From positions 62,001-126,000 of the forward strand of contig NZ_JAPEOK010000002.1 of NCBI RefSeq assembly GCF_026341515.1: a stretch of 64,000 nt of DNA. Reading direction: 5' to 3'. Below are positions 25,633 to 34,242 of the stretch, piece by piece (the first letter of the stretch is position 1; the number at the start of each line of letters is the position of its first letter). A program made the position numbers and the translations under genes. The notes below the pieces were generated by a model, which saw only the letters and a program-made list of their open reading frames with translations, ran no database searches and was not told where the DNA came from. This stretch comes from Streptomyces sp. NBC_00878. GTDB lineage: Bacteria > Actinomycetota > Actinomycetes > Streptomycetales > Streptomycetaceae.

Positions 25633-27084
25633 ATGACGGGTATCGCAGACCGGATCGCGGAGACGGACCGCGGCAAGGTCAGGGGCACGACGCAGGGCGA
25701 GGCGATCTCCTTCAGGGGAATCCCGTATGCCGCGTCGCCGGTCGGTGAGCTGCGTTTCGCGCCGCCCCAGCCGCACGCGGGATGGTCAGCGGTACGGGAG
25801 GCGGTGCATGCCGGACCGGCCGTCCCGCAGGCCGCCTCCCGGCTGGAACCGGTGATGGGGTCCCGCGTGCCGGACTGGAACGAGGACGGCAGCCTGACCG
25901 TCAACGTCCACACTCCGCTGCGGGCGTTCGAGGACAGTGAGTCCTGCCCGGTCCTGGTGTGGTGGCACGGGGGCGGCTTCAGCAGCGGCTCCGGCGGATG
26001 GGACTGGTACGACGGCGGCAGGCTGGCCGCACTGGGCGACATCGTGGTGGTCACCGCGAACTACCGGCTGGGCCCGCTGGGTTACCTGTACCTGCCGGAG
26101 AGCGGTGCCGCCAACCTCGGGCCCCAGGACCAGGCCGCCGTGCTGCGCTGGGTGCGCGAAAACATCGCCTCCTTCGGCGGCGATCCGCGCAATGTGACGG
26201 TGGGCGGGCAGTCGGCCGGAGCGTACTCGGCCCTGTCGCTGGCACTCGATCCGCAGACGTCCGGACTCGTGACCCGGGTGCTGCTGCAGAGCGGCCCCTT
26301 CGGACTGCTGCCGCAGGACCCGCGGAACGCCGCCGAGAACGCCGAAGCCTATCTGCGGCTGCTCGATGTGCCGGACGGAGCGGATACCGCAAAGGCGCTG
26401 CGCGCGCTGCCCGTTGAGCAGTTGCTGTCCGCCTACGGCCGGCTCGCGGGGCAACTCGCGCGTCCGGGCAACGCCGCCCCGCCCATGTATCCGGTACTCG
26501 GCGGCCCCGGTGTTCCCCGCGACCTGCACCGGGCAGTCGCGGACGGCGCGCTGGAGGGCAAGCCGCTGCTGATCGGTACCACCCGAGACGAGGCGACGGC
26601 CTTCACCGCCTTCGACCCGCGCATCCACAACCTCACCCCCGTCGGCGCGCTGGACCTCCTGACCGGCCAACTCGGCGAACAGGCCCACGAGGTCTACGAG
26701 CGGTACGCCGCCCGACTCGAGTCGCCCACAGCGACGCAGGTTCTCACCGCGGTGCAGACCGATGAGCTGTTCCGCAACGACTCGCTGCGGATCGCCGACC
26801 ACCACGCGGCCGGCGGCAACGCCACCTACGTCTACCAGTTCGACTACCGGCCTGCCGAGGACGAGCACGGCCTGGGCGCCACTCACTGCGCCGACCTTCC
26901 CTTCCTCTTCAACACCTTCGGCGCCTACCCCGACAGCCCGATGCTGGGCAGGCCCACCGACGCCGTACGGGCCCTGGGCCACACCTTCGCCACCGCCGTC
27001 GCCGAGTTCGTGACGACCGGATCGGTGAACGACTGGCTGCCCTACGCGCCCGCGACGGCCGCCCGTATCCGCCACTTCGGCTGA
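25633..27084 (+). CDS. Type-B carboxylesterase
   Basis: This 483-residue alpha/beta-hydrolase has the nucleophile motif GGQSAGAYSA (GxSxG), the oxyanion motif WWHGGGFSSGS and the acid region TTRDEATAF. The catalytic His is in THCADLPFLF. The N-terminus (DRGKVRGTTQGEAISFRGIP) is typical of para-nitrobenzyl esterase-like proteins. No signal peptide is seen, so it should be cytoplasmic. The ATG follows AGGTGAGG. It acts on ester bonds of an unknown substrate. It is divergent from an AsnC-type regulator and upstream of a PhzF-like gene in the same direction (146 bp gap). Confidence 0.9.
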   Translation: MTGIADRIAETDRGKVRGTTQGEAISFRGIPYAASPVGELRFAPPQPHAGWSAVREAVHAGPAVPQAASRLEPVMGSRVPDWNEDGSLTVNVHTPLRAFEDSESCPVLVWWHGGGFSSGSGGWDWYDGGRLAALGDIVVVTANYRLGPLGYLYLPESGAANLGPQDQAAVLRWVRENIASFGGDPRNVTVGGQSAGAYSALSLALDPQTSGLVTRVLLQSGPFGLLPQDPRNAAENAEAYLRLLDVPDGADTAKALRALPVEQLLSAYGRLAGQLARPGNAAPPMYPVLGGPGVPRDLHRAVADGALEGKPLLIGTTRDEATAFTAFDPRIHNLTPVGALDLLTGQLGEQAHEVYERYAARLESPTATQVLTAVQTDELFRNDSLRIADHHAAGGNATYVYQFDYRPAEDEHGLGATHCADLPFLFNTFGAYPDSPMLGRPTDAVRALGHTFATAVAEFVTTGSVNDWLPYAPATAARIRHFG

Positions 27085-27230
27085 AAATCCGGTACTCCGG
27101 CCGAGGCACATCAATCCACTTTGTTGTGACTGGCCCTGTCCTCACCGTGCGGGAGCCCGTTGGGATGGGCCTGCTTCCGCCGACGGGTGGGACGCGCGGA
27201 ATCCGCTTGCAGCAGCTTGAAAGGCCCTTC

Positions 27231-28079
27231 ATGACCATGCCGCGTACACGCTCGTTCGTGCAGGTCGACGTGTTCTTCACGAGCCCCTATTCCGGTAACC
27301 CGGTCGCGGTCGTCCTGGACGGGACGGATCTGAGCGATGAGGAGATGCAGCGCCTGGCGCAGTGGACGAACCTGTCCGAGACCACCTTCGTGCTGCCGCC
27401 CACGGTCCCGGAGGCGGACTACCGGTTGCGGATCTTCACTCCCCAGGGTGAGCTGCCGTTCGCCGGGCACCCCACCCTCGGCTCCGCGCACGCGTGGCTG
27501 GACGGCGGCGGTGTACCGCGGCACGCCGACCGCGTGGTGCAGGAGTGCGCCGCAGGCCTGGTCACCGTACGCCGTGGCGAGGACGCGCTGTCCTTTGCCG
27601 CCCCGCCTCGCGTGCGTGAGGGCGCGCTCGACGACGAGTATCTGCACCGGATCGTGGCCGCGTTCGGCATCGAGCGGGACCGAGTCGTGGCCCACCAGTG
27701 GGTCGACAACGGTCCCGGCTGGGCCGTGATCCACCTGCCCACGGCCGAGGAGGTCCTCGCCCTCGAACCCGACTTCTCCCTCTTCCCGGATGCGATGGTC
27801 GGCGCGATCGGGGCCTACCCCCAGGGGTCCCCGCACCACTTCGAGATGCGTACCTTCGCACCCGGTGTCGGAGTGCCCGAGGACCCCGCGTGCGGCAGCA
27901 TGAACGCCGGCGTCGGTCAGTGGCTCACCTCCACCGGCGGCGCACCCTCCTCCTACCGGGTCTCGCAGGGCGCGAGACTGGGACGGGCCGCGAGCATCGA
28001 GGTCAGCGCCGATACGGACGGCACCGTCTGGGTCAGCGGCGCCGCCACGGTCTGCATCCGCGGGACCATCACTGTCTGA
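27231..28079 (+). CDS. PhzF-family epimerase/isomerase-like protein
   Basis: This is a 282-residue protein with the two-lobed diaminopimelate-epimerase fold of PhzF proteins: FVQVDVFFTSPYSGNPVAVV, NLSETTFVLPP with the catalytic-type Glu, PFAGHPTLGSAHAW, and EDPACGSMNAGVGQW in the second lobe. PhzF itself isomerises a phenazine precursor, but most homologues are unassigned; no other phenazine genes are here. The start follows AAAGG; a longer frame begins upstream in sequence without a ribosome site. It converges with the Lrp gene three bases away. Confidence 0.9.
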   Translation: MTMPRTRSFVQVDVFFTSPYSGNPVAVVLDGTDLSDEEMQRLAQWTNLSETTFVLPPTVPEADYRLRIFTPQGELPFAGHPTLGSAHAWLDGGGVPRHADRVVQECAAGLVTVRRGEDALSFAAPPRVREGALDDEYLHRIVAAFGIERDRVVAHQWVDNGPGWAVIHLPTAEEVLALEPDFSLFPDAMVGAIGAYPQGSPHHFEMRTFAPGVGVPEDPACGSMNAGVGQWLTSTGGAPSSYRVSQGARLGRAASIEVSADTDGTVWVSGAATVCIRGTITV

Positions 28080-28082
28080 CCG

Positions 28083-28526
28083 TCATGGGGTGTCGGCCGT
28101 GAGCGTCTTCATGGTGACGTAGCTGGTCACCGTGGCCACGCCGGGCAGGCTGGCCAGCTGGTTGGCGTGGAAGTCCTCGTACGCGGGCAGGTCGGCCACC
28201 TCGACCTGGAGCAGATAGTCGAAGTTGCCGGTGATGTGGTGGCAGGCGGCCACCTCGGACAGTCGGGTGACCTCACGCTCGAACGCGACCACGTCCGCGC
28301 GGGTGTGCCGCATCAGCCGCACACCCGCGAACACCCGCAGACTGCGGCCGACCGCGGCGGGATCGATCAGCGCCCGGTAGCCGCGGATGACCCCGGCCTC
28401 CTCCAGCTGACGCACGCGCCGCAGGCAGGGTGACGGCGAAAGACCGACCCGGGCGGCGAGCTCGTTGTTGCTGATACGACCGTGCTGTTCGAGCACGGCC
28501 AGAATCGACCGGTCCACCTCATCCAT
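28083..28526 (-). CDS. Lrp/AsnC-family transcriptional regulator
   Basis: This 147-residue regulator has the standard layout: helix-turn-helix at residues 4-60 (DEVDRSILAVLEQHGRISNN followed by ELAARVGLSPSPCLRRVRQL) and a RAM domain (VTRLSEVAACHHITGNFDYL). It should sense an amino acid or related metabolite. It is divergent from the methionine gamma-lyase-like gene, and an imperfect inverted repeat lies immediately upstream of its ATG, covering both promoters. The pairing suggests control of sulfur-amino-acid breakdown. Confidence 0.92.
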   Translation of the reverse strand: MDEVDRSILAVLEQHGRISNNELAARVGLSPSPCLRRVRQLEEAGVIRGYRALIDPAAVGRSLRVFAGVRLMRHTRADVVAFEREVTRLSEVAACHHITGNFDYLLQVEVADLPAYEDFHANQLASLPGVATVTSYVTMKTLTADTP

Positions 28527-28528
28527 GG

Positions 28529-28597
28529 TGGCAGATTATTGCTCTCAGAGCCCGCCTACCACAATCCTGCGCCTGCCCTGAGCGCAATTTGCTGCCA
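28529..28597. promoter_or_regulatory. Candidate Lrp operator: imperfect inverted repeat
   Basis: TGGCAGATTATTGCTCTCAG (28529-28548) is matched at 16 of 20 positions by the reverse complement of 28578-28597. It begins two bases upstream of the lrp-like ATG and ends about 110 bp before the lyase gene. Short GAGTCAT repeats follow at about 28643-28680. Confidence 0.55.
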
Positions 28598-28706
28598 AAG
28601 TTGCCGAGATCCGGTCACATCAGGGCGACGGTCGGCCACGCTTCATGGAGTCATCGAGTCATCCATCGAGTCATGGAGTGACACGACGGTCCACGGAAGG
28701 GCAGCC

Positions 28707-29894
28707 ATGCCGGGCAAGAGCACGATCACCGTTCACGCCGATCGCGAAGTCCATCCCAGCCGGGCCGTGGCACCGCCCATCTACCAGACGGCGGCGTTCT
28801 CGGCCGAGGACGGGGAGACATTCGCGCAGGGCGCCGTTGCCCCGCGGGGCAAGGACTTCTACACCCGCTTCGGCAACCCGAACCACGCGCAGGTCGCGGC
28901 CGTCGTCGCCGAACTGGAGGGCACCGAGGCGGCCATGGTCACCGCGTCCGGGATGGCCGCGCTCACCACGGCCGTGCTGGCGCTGGTGTCCGCCGGTGAC
29001 CACGTCATCGGGCAGAAGTCCACGTACGGGGGTACGGCGTCGGTGCTGCTGAACCTGCTGCCGCGACTCGGTGTGTCGACCACTCTGGTGGACCAGACCG
29101 ACCCGGCCGCGTTCGCGAAGGCGCTGACGCCGCAGACCCGCCTGATCCTGGTGGAATCCCCGAGCAACCCGCTGCTCCAGATCACCGACCTGCGCGCCGT
29201 CGCGGACCTGGCCCGCGCGCACGACGTGCTGACCATGGCGGACAACACCTTCGCCACTCCGCTGAACCAGCGACCGGCGGACTTCGGCATCGATCTGGTC
29301 TGGCACAGCGCGACCAAGTACCTCAACGGCCATTCCGATGTCTCGGCCGGAGTGGTGGCCGGGCGGGCCGAGATCCTGGACCGGATCTGGGACGTCGGCC
29401 TGCTCACCGGTGCCACGCTCGGCCCGATCGACGCGTGGCTGCTGCTGCGCGGCATACGCACCCTGCCGCTGCGGGTGCCGCGGCACAACACCAACGGCCA
29501 GGCGCTCGCGGAGGCGCTGAACGAGCATCCGGCAGTGGCGAAGGTGCACTATCCCGGCCTGGCGACCCACCCGCAGCACAAGCTGGCGGCTTGGCAGATG
29601 AGCGGTTTCGGCGGGGTGCTCGGCATCGAGTTCGCGGGTGGCTTCGAGATGGCCGACGCGTTCCTCGGGCGACTGCGCTACCCCCGCAGGTCGGCCAGTC
29701 TCGGCGGCGTGGAGTCGCTGGCCGTGCATCCGGCCTCCATGTGGCGCGGAATGCTCAGCGAGGAACAGATCGCCGAGTCGGTTCCGCTGGGCCTGGTCCG
29801 GCTGGCCGCGGGCACGGAGGACACGGCCGACCTGGTCGCGGACGCGCTTGAAGCGGCAGATGCGGTGCTCGCCGAAACCGATGCGCGGACGTGA
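28707..29894 (+). CDS. PLP-dependent trans-sulfuration enzyme (methionine gamma-lyase-like)
   Basis: This 395-residue enzyme belongs to the Cys/Met-metabolism PLP family. The Schiff-base Lys is in HSATKYLNGHSDV, phosphate-binding residues in YTRFGNPNHAQVA and ASGMAALTTA, and the PLP-ring Asp in MADNTFATPLNQ. Possible activities are methionine gamma-lyase, cystathionine gamma-lyase or O-acylhomoserine sulfhydrylase. The divergent Lrp gene and the absence of biosynthetic partners favour a degradative lyase. The ATG follows GGAAGG. An amidohydrolase gene starts 60 bp later, probably in the same operon. Confidence 0.88.
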   Translation: MPGKSTITVHADREVHPSRAVAPPIYQTAAFSAEDGETFAQGAVAPRGKDFYTRFGNPNHAQVAAVVAELEGTEAAMVTASGMAALTTAVLALVSAGDHVIGQKSTYGGTASVLLNLLPRLGVSTTLVDQTDPAAFAKALTPQTRLILVESPSNPLLQITDLRAVADLARAHDVLTMADNTFATPLNQRPADFGIDLVWHSATKYLNGHSDVSAGVVAGRAEILDRIWDVGLLTGATLGPIDAWLLLRGIRTLPLRVPRHNTNGQALAEALNEHPAVAKVHYPGLATHPQHKLAAWQMSGFGGVLGIEFAGGFEMADAFLGRLRYPRRSASLGGVESLAVHPASMWRGMLSEEQIAESVPLGLVRLAAGTEDTADLVADALEAADAVLAETDART

Positions 29895-29954
29895 TCTTCA
29901 ACCATCCGAAAGCGCCTGTGCGCGACTGCGGGCGACTCTGAAGGAGTGCATTCG

Positions 29955-31280
29955 ATGACGAAGAAGACCCTGCTCACCGGCGGCATCGTGGTCAGCATGG
30001 ACCCGGCCGTCGGCGATTTCGAGCGCGGTGACGTGCTGATCGAGGACGGCGTGATCGTCGAGGTGGCCGAGCGCGTCGACGCGCCGGACGCCGAGGTGAT
30101 CGACGCGACCGACCGGATCGTCATGCCCGGCTTCGTGGACAACCACCGCCACTCCTGGCAGACCGCGTTCCGAGGCGTCGGCGCGGACTGGACGTTTCCC
30201 GAGTGGGCGGTGGCCATGCACGGCACGGTCAAGCCCCATTACCAGACCGAGGACGTCTACGTAGGCACCCTGCTCGGCCGCCTGGAAGCCCTGCACTCCG
30301 GCGTGACCACGATGCTGGACTGGTACCACGTCGCGCAGAGCCACGCGCACGAGGACGCCGCCGTCGCCGCGCTGCGGGACGCGCCGGGACGGTCGATCTT
30401 CTGCCTCGGCGCCGGATGGGGCACCTCCGACTCCGTCGACGCCGACATCCGCCGCGTCCGCTCCGACCTGGCCGGGGACGGCCTGGTCACCATGGCGCTG
30501 GGGCTGCGCGGCGCCGACGACACCAGCATGGACACCGTCGCCCGGGAGCTGAAGCTGGCGGCCGAACTCGGCCTGCGCACCAGCCTGCACGTCGACGGTG
30601 ACGGGGCGAGCGGCGGCGACGGTACGCGGCACCCGGTCGCCGACCTGCACGAGCACGGTCTGCTGCGGGACACCACCACGTTCGTGCACGCCAACGGGCT
30701 CAGCGACGAAGAGCTGCGGATGCTCGCCGACGCGGGCAGCTCGGTGTCGATCAGCCCGGACGTGGAGCTGAAGATGGGCTTCGGATGGCCGATGACCGGC
30801 CGGGTACTGGCCGCCGGCCTGCGTCCGACGCTGTCCATCGACGACGTCCCGTCGGTCGGCGGCGACATGTTCTCCACGATCCGTACGGCCTTCGCCGTGC
30901 AGCGCGGCCTGGACGGCGGCCTGCGCTCCCGGGACCTGCTGGAGTTCGCCACCGTCGATGCCGCCCGGTCGTGCGGGCTCGATGCCCGGACGGGCAGCAT
31001 CACGCCCGGCAAGGACGCCGACATCATCCTGCTGCGCGCCGACGACCTGACCGTGTTCCCGGTCACCGACCCGGCCGCCACCGTTGTCAGCGCCGGCCAT
31101 CCCGGCCTGGTGGACACCGTTCTGGTCGCCGGCCGTGTCGTCAAGCGCGACGGCGTGCTGGTGGGCGTGGACCTGCCGGCGCTGAGGACCCGACTGCTCG
31201 CATCACGCGACCGGATCGCGGCGGCCGCCGGCATCCCGCTCGACGGCACATGGCGCCCACGGCCGGCATCGGCGGCGTAG
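29955..31280 (+). CDS. Amidohydrolase (TRZ/ATZ/cytosine-deaminase-like)
   Basis: This 441-residue metal-dependent hydrolase has the HxH motif in DNHRHSWQTAF, further ligands in LHVDG and FVHANG, and the Asp in LSIDDVPSVGG. The C-terminal beta-sandwich motif (GSITPGKDADIILLRADDL) is complete. This group deaminates or hydrolyses purines, pyrimidines and triazines; 8-oxoguanine deaminase-type enzymes are close relatives. The ATG at 29955 follows AAGGAG by eight bases; a GTG three codons earlier overlaps that site. It follows the lyase gene and converges on the Nramp-like gene, with a strong palindrome between. Confidence 0.87.
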   Translation: MTKKTLLTGGIVVSMDPAVGDFERGDVLIEDGVIVEVAERVDAPDAEVIDATDRIVMPGFVDNHRHSWQTAFRGVGADWTFPEWAVAMHGTVKPHYQTEDVYVGTLLGRLEALHSGVTTMLDWYHVAQSHAHEDAAVAALRDAPGRSIFCLGAGWGTSDSVDADIRRVRSDLAGDGLVTMALGLRGADDTSMDTVARELKLAAELGLRTSLHVDGDGASGGDGTRHPVADLHEHGLLRDTTTFVHANGLSDEELRMLADAGSSVSISPDVELKMGFGWPMTGRVLAAGLRPTLSIDDVPSVGGDMFSTIRTAFAVQRGLDGGLRSRDLLEFATVDAARSCGLDARTGSITPGKDADIILLRADDLTVFPVTDPAATVVSAGHPGLVDTVLVAGRVVKRDGVLVGVDLPALRTRLLASRDRIAAAAGIPLDGTWRPRPASAA

Positions 31281-31353
31281 GAGCACTTGGCTGTGCACGT
31301 CCGAAGTCCGAAAGGTGGCTGGAGAGGTCCGACGCCCGCGGCGGACACCAGCC

Positions 31354-31393
31354 GCTCGTGGTGGCCCCGCAGTACTGCGAGGCCACCACGAGC
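31354..31393. terminator. 40-bp near-perfect palindrome between convergent genes
   Basis: The 13-bp arms (31354-31366 and 31381-31393) are exact complements, and the middle contains the palindrome CGCAGTACTGCG. Only one of the 20 possible pairs mismatches. It lies about 75 bp after the amidohydrolase stop and 25 bp from the Nramp-like stop. It lacks a T-run, as is common in Streptomyces. Confidence 0.85.
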
Positions 31394-31417
31394 TCTCCGA
31401 ACCCGGCCGTATCAGGA

Positions 31418-32848
31418 TCATCCCGTGAGGCTGATACCGAAGACGTCCAGGACGCCATAGACACCGAGGAACACGATCGCCGCGCTGCTGACGGCGAGCG
31501 CCACGGTCAGCCACGGGCTGCCCCGGAAGCGCTTCTCGACGCCCGTGGACCGCAGCCGCCAGACCGCGATCACCACGGCGAGCAGGAAGACACCGCCGCC
31601 GATGCCACCGATCTGCACCATCAACACCGGCGACTGCACGTACAGGAAGAACGACGCCCACACCGGCGGCAGGCAGTAGGTCAGGATCTGGATCGTGCGC
31701 CGCCGTACGCGGACGTCGTGCCAGTCGATCACCCCGAGCAGTCCGAGCGTGTTGGTCCACAGCCGCGGCACGCTGGCCGTCGACCCGACGAGCGTCGAGA
31801 AGAGCACCGTGAACGCGCCGATGAGGAAGAGGTACTCGGCCCAGGGACCCATCGTGTCGGTGTAGATACGTGACAGCGTGGTGATCATCGAGTTGCCCTC
31901 GGGCACCAGGTTCTGCGGATGCAGCACGGCCGCCCCGATGACATAGAACGAGAGGGTGCACAGCGTGCAGACCAGCCAGCCGGCGGCGACGTCCAGACGC
32001 ATCACCTTCAGCCACCCCTCGGCCCGCCGCGCACGCTCCTCGCTCCCGTCGTCCGGACCCGTCCAGCGGGCGTAGCCCTTCTCGATGCACCAGTAGGTGT
32101 ACGTCGTCATCTCGTCCGCGCCGACACCGGTGATCCCGAACATGGCCAGTGCTATCCCGGCCGTGCCCGCGGGGATGAGGAAGCTGAAGCCCTCGCCCAA
32201 CTCGCCGGTCCCGTAACCGAAGTCGGTCAGCGGAAGCCCGAGCGCGAGTGCCACCGTGGCCACGGTGAACACGACCACGGAGGCGAAGCACAGCTGCTCC
32301 ACGACGCTGTACTTGCCGGTCCGCAGTAGCACGACGGCGAGCGCGGTGACGAGCACCGTCCACACCACGAGCGAGCTGTGGCTCAGTGCGTCGCCGGTGA
32401 TCGGCCACATCACCGAACAGGCGGCCGCGGTACCGCCGATGATGCCGCCCCGCTGGAACATCTTGGCGAAGTCCATCCCGATCCAGAGCCAGTTGATCCA
32501 GCTCACGGGGCCGATCCGCGGGCCGACGTCGCGGTAACCCTCCAGTGCGGTACGGCCGTTGAGGATCGTCCAGCGGGCCAGTTCCATCTGCACCCACACC
32601 TTCACCCCGGTGCTGATGACGACCAGCCACAGCAGCACGAACCCGGCGCGCGCGCCGAGCGAGGTGGTCACGATGAGCTCGCCCGAGCCCACCACGGCGG
32701 CCGACAGGACGAAACCGGGGCCGAGATGGCGCAGCCGCCCGGTGACGGTGGTCGGCGCCTCGCGGACGTCCTCGGCGCGCAGGGCGTACGGGTCGGACTC
32801 TGTCGGGACGGCGGCGGATGCCGTCCGGGGAGAGGTGGTTTCTGGCAT
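31418..32848 (-). CDS. Nramp-related membrane transporter lacking the canonical metal motifs
   Basis: This 476-residue protein has 11-12 transmembrane helices of the Nramp/MntH (APC) fold. Helix 1 reads GPGFVLSAAVVGSGELIVTT, where classical Nramps have DPGN; helix 6 reads GITGVGADEMTTYTYW in place of the MPH motif. The Asp, Asn and Met metal ligands are therefore absent, so Mn2+/Fe2+ transport is doubtful. Many actinobacterial proteins of this GSGE type are annotated as Nramp. Here it is the last gene on the minus strand of a sugar-acid cluster, which hints at an organic-acid or Mg2+-linked substrate (inference). The start has GAAGGA upstream. Confidence 0.82.
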   Translation of the reverse strand: MPETTSPRTASAAVPTESDPYALRAEDVREAPTTVTGRLRHLGPGFVLSAAVVGSGELIVTTSLGARAGFVLLWLVVISTGVKVWVQMELARWTILNGRTALEGYRDVGPRIGPVSWINWLWIGMDFAKMFQRGGIIGGTAAACSVMWPITGDALSHSSLVVWTVLVTALAVVLLRTGKYSVVEQLCFASVVVFTVATVALALGLPLTDFGYGTGELGEGFSFLIPAGTAGIALAMFGITGVGADEMTTYTYWCIEKGYARWTGPDDGSEERARRAEGWLKVMRLDVAAGWLVCTLCTLSFYVIGAAVLHPQNLVPEGNSMITTLSRIYTDTMGPWAEYLFLIGAFTVLFSTLVGSTASVPRLWTNTLGLLGVIDWHDVRVRRRTIQILTYCLPPVWASFFLYVQSPVLMVQIGGIGGGVFLLAVVIAVWRLRSTGVEKRFRGSPWLTVALAVSSAAIVFLGVYGVLDVFGISLTG

Positions 32849-32910
32849 GGCGGATCCTTCGAGGTGTCCGGCACCGTTGCCTGGACTAGGGGACGGGGAA
32901 GGGCTCAGCG

Positions 32911-33000
32911 GGGCTTCGGCTCCGACTTCGACTTCGGCTTGGACGTCGGCTTGGGCTTGGACGTTGGCTTGGGCTCGGGTTCCGGCTCAGGTTTGGTTTG
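32911..33000. repeat. Degenerate hexanucleotide repeat tract
   Basis: About 15 consecutive six-base units of the form GGCTTC/GACTTC/GGCTTG lie between the Nramp-like start and the dehydrogenase stop. No coding sequence uses the tract. Confidence 0.75.
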
Positions 33001-33028
33001 GGCCCGGGCTTCGGGGAGGGGGAGCGGT

Positions 33029-33979
33029 TCAGGGGGCCGGGTGCAGCGGGGGCCGGCCCGCGAGGACCCGTACGACGTCCTCCGCGACCATCGCGCCCAT
33101 CGTGCGGTTGGCCTCGTGGCTGCACGCCGCCATGTGCGAGGTGAGCAGGACGTTCGGGGCGGTGCGCAGCGGGCTGTCGCCGAGGGGCTCGTGTGCGAAG
33201 GCGTCGAGGGCGGCTCCGCCGAGGTGGCCTTCGACGAGGAGTGCCGCGAGTGCCTCCTCGTCGACGAGGCCGCCCCGGGCGGCGTTCACCAGCAGTGCGC
33301 CCGGCTTCATGGCGGCGAGCCGGCGGCGGTCCAGGAGCGGGCCCGCGCCGGACGTCGCGGGCAGATGCAGGCTGACGACGTCGGCACGGGCCAGGCAGTC
33401 GTCCAGTGGGGCGGGCGAGGCGCCGGACGAGCGGATGTCGGCGTCGTCGACGTACGGATCGTGGGCGAGCACCGACATGCCGAAGGCGAGGGCATAGCCG
33501 TTCAGCAGGCGTCCGATACGGCCGAAGCCCACCACGGCCAGGGTCTTTCCGGCGAGTTCGCCGCCGAACAGCTTGGGCCACTCTCCGTGCGCCACCCGCT
33601 GATGGGAAGCGGTGATGCGGCGGCCGGCGTCCAGGATGAGGCCGAAGGTGAACTCGGCGACCGCCCGGGAGTTGCTGCCGGGCGCGCACACCACGGGGAT
33701 GCCACGGGCCCGCGCGGCGGCGAGGTCGATGGTGTCGACGCCGACGCCGTGCTTCGCGATGACCTTGAGCCGGTCGGCCGAGTCGATCACGTCGGCGGTG
33801 ATGTCATCCATACCGACCACCAGCGCGTCGACCTCGCCGATCCGCTCGCGCAACTCGCTGCCAGGCAGGGCGGATTCCTCGTACGGGCGCACCGGGCCCG
33901 CGCCCGCCCGCTCCAGGATCCGCCAGGGTTCGGGGGAGTGCCGGGAGAAGGTCGGAGTGGTGATGAGCGTCGTCGTCAT
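33029..33979 (-). CDS. D-2-hydroxyacid dehydrogenase (phosphoglycerate dehydrogenase-like)
   Basis: This 316-residue NAD-dependent enzyme has the nucleotide-binding motif VVGFGRIGRLLNGYA, the catalytic Arg in NAARGGLVDEEAL, a Glu in AFAHEPLG and the His in LLTSHMAACSHEA. The early motif KHGVGVDTIDLAAARARGIP is the usual substrate loop. The start at 33979 overlaps the stop of the small gene before it as ATGA and has GGGAGG upstream. In this cluster it probably oxidises or reduces a sugar acid. SerA activity is less likely because the C-terminal regulatory domain is absent. Confidence 0.9.
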   Translation of the reverse strand: MTTTLITTPTFSRHSPEPWRILERAGAGPVRPYEESALPGSELRERIGEVDALVVGMDDITADVIDSADRLKVIAKHGVGVDTIDLAAARARGIPVVCAPGSNSRAVAEFTFGLILDAGRRITASHQRVAHGEWPKLFGGELAGKTLAVVGFGRIGRLLNGYALAFGMSVLAHDPYVDDADIRSSGASPAPLDDCLARADVVSLHLPATSGAGPLLDRRRLAAMKPGALLVNAARGGLVDEEALAALLVEGHLGGAALDAFAHEPLGDSPLRTAPNVLLTSHMAACSHEANRTMGAMVAEDVVRVLAGRPPLHPAP

Positions 33980-34242
33980 ACGGGAACCTCCCGGTCCGCC
34001 CAAGTCGGGCTGAGGCGGAGGCACTTGATCGTGCGGCGGCGGTGACGGCCGCACGTGCTGGGGAGGGTGCCGGAGTTCTTGGCCAGGCAGTGGCCGCCAC
34101 CGGTCTTCGGGTCACGGCGCGAGGTGAGAGCGGAGGCGTGGATGTGCGCGGTCGGCGGCGACAGCTTGGCCAGGGCGCGGCCGGGGACGGTGGTGGGACG
34201 CGGGCGCACGGCGCCGTCGGCGCGGGCCGGTTGTGCCGTCAT
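33976..34242 (-). CDS. Small coupled hypothetical protein between aldolase and dehydrogenase
   Basis: This is an 88-residue basic protein with no recognised domain. Its ATG overlaps the aldolase stop (ATGA) and its TGA overlaps the dehydrogenase start (ATGA), so it is joined to both neighbours by 4-bp overlaps. Codon third positions are almost all G or C. The sequence has three cysteines (GHCLAKN, STCGR, IKCLRL) and an Arg/His-rich C-terminal half (STCGRHRRRTIKCLRLSPTW). It could be a genuine small subunit or regulator, or a translated linker that keeps ribosomes moving. The lack of a known homologue keeps confidence moderate. Confidence 0.5.
   Translation of the reverse strand: MTAQPARADGAVRPRPTTVPGRALAKLSPPTAHIHASALTSRRDPKTGGGHCLAKNSGTLPSTCGRHRRRTIKCLRLSPTWADREVPV

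Noticed and set aside
25545..26054. Longer start for the AsnC-type regulator
   Set aside because: The extra N-terminal 170 residues are antisense to the esterase gene and have no domain.
27231..28079. Phenazine biosynthesis cluster suggested by the PhzF protein
   Set aside because: No phzA-G genes are present and PhzF-like proteins are widespread without that role.
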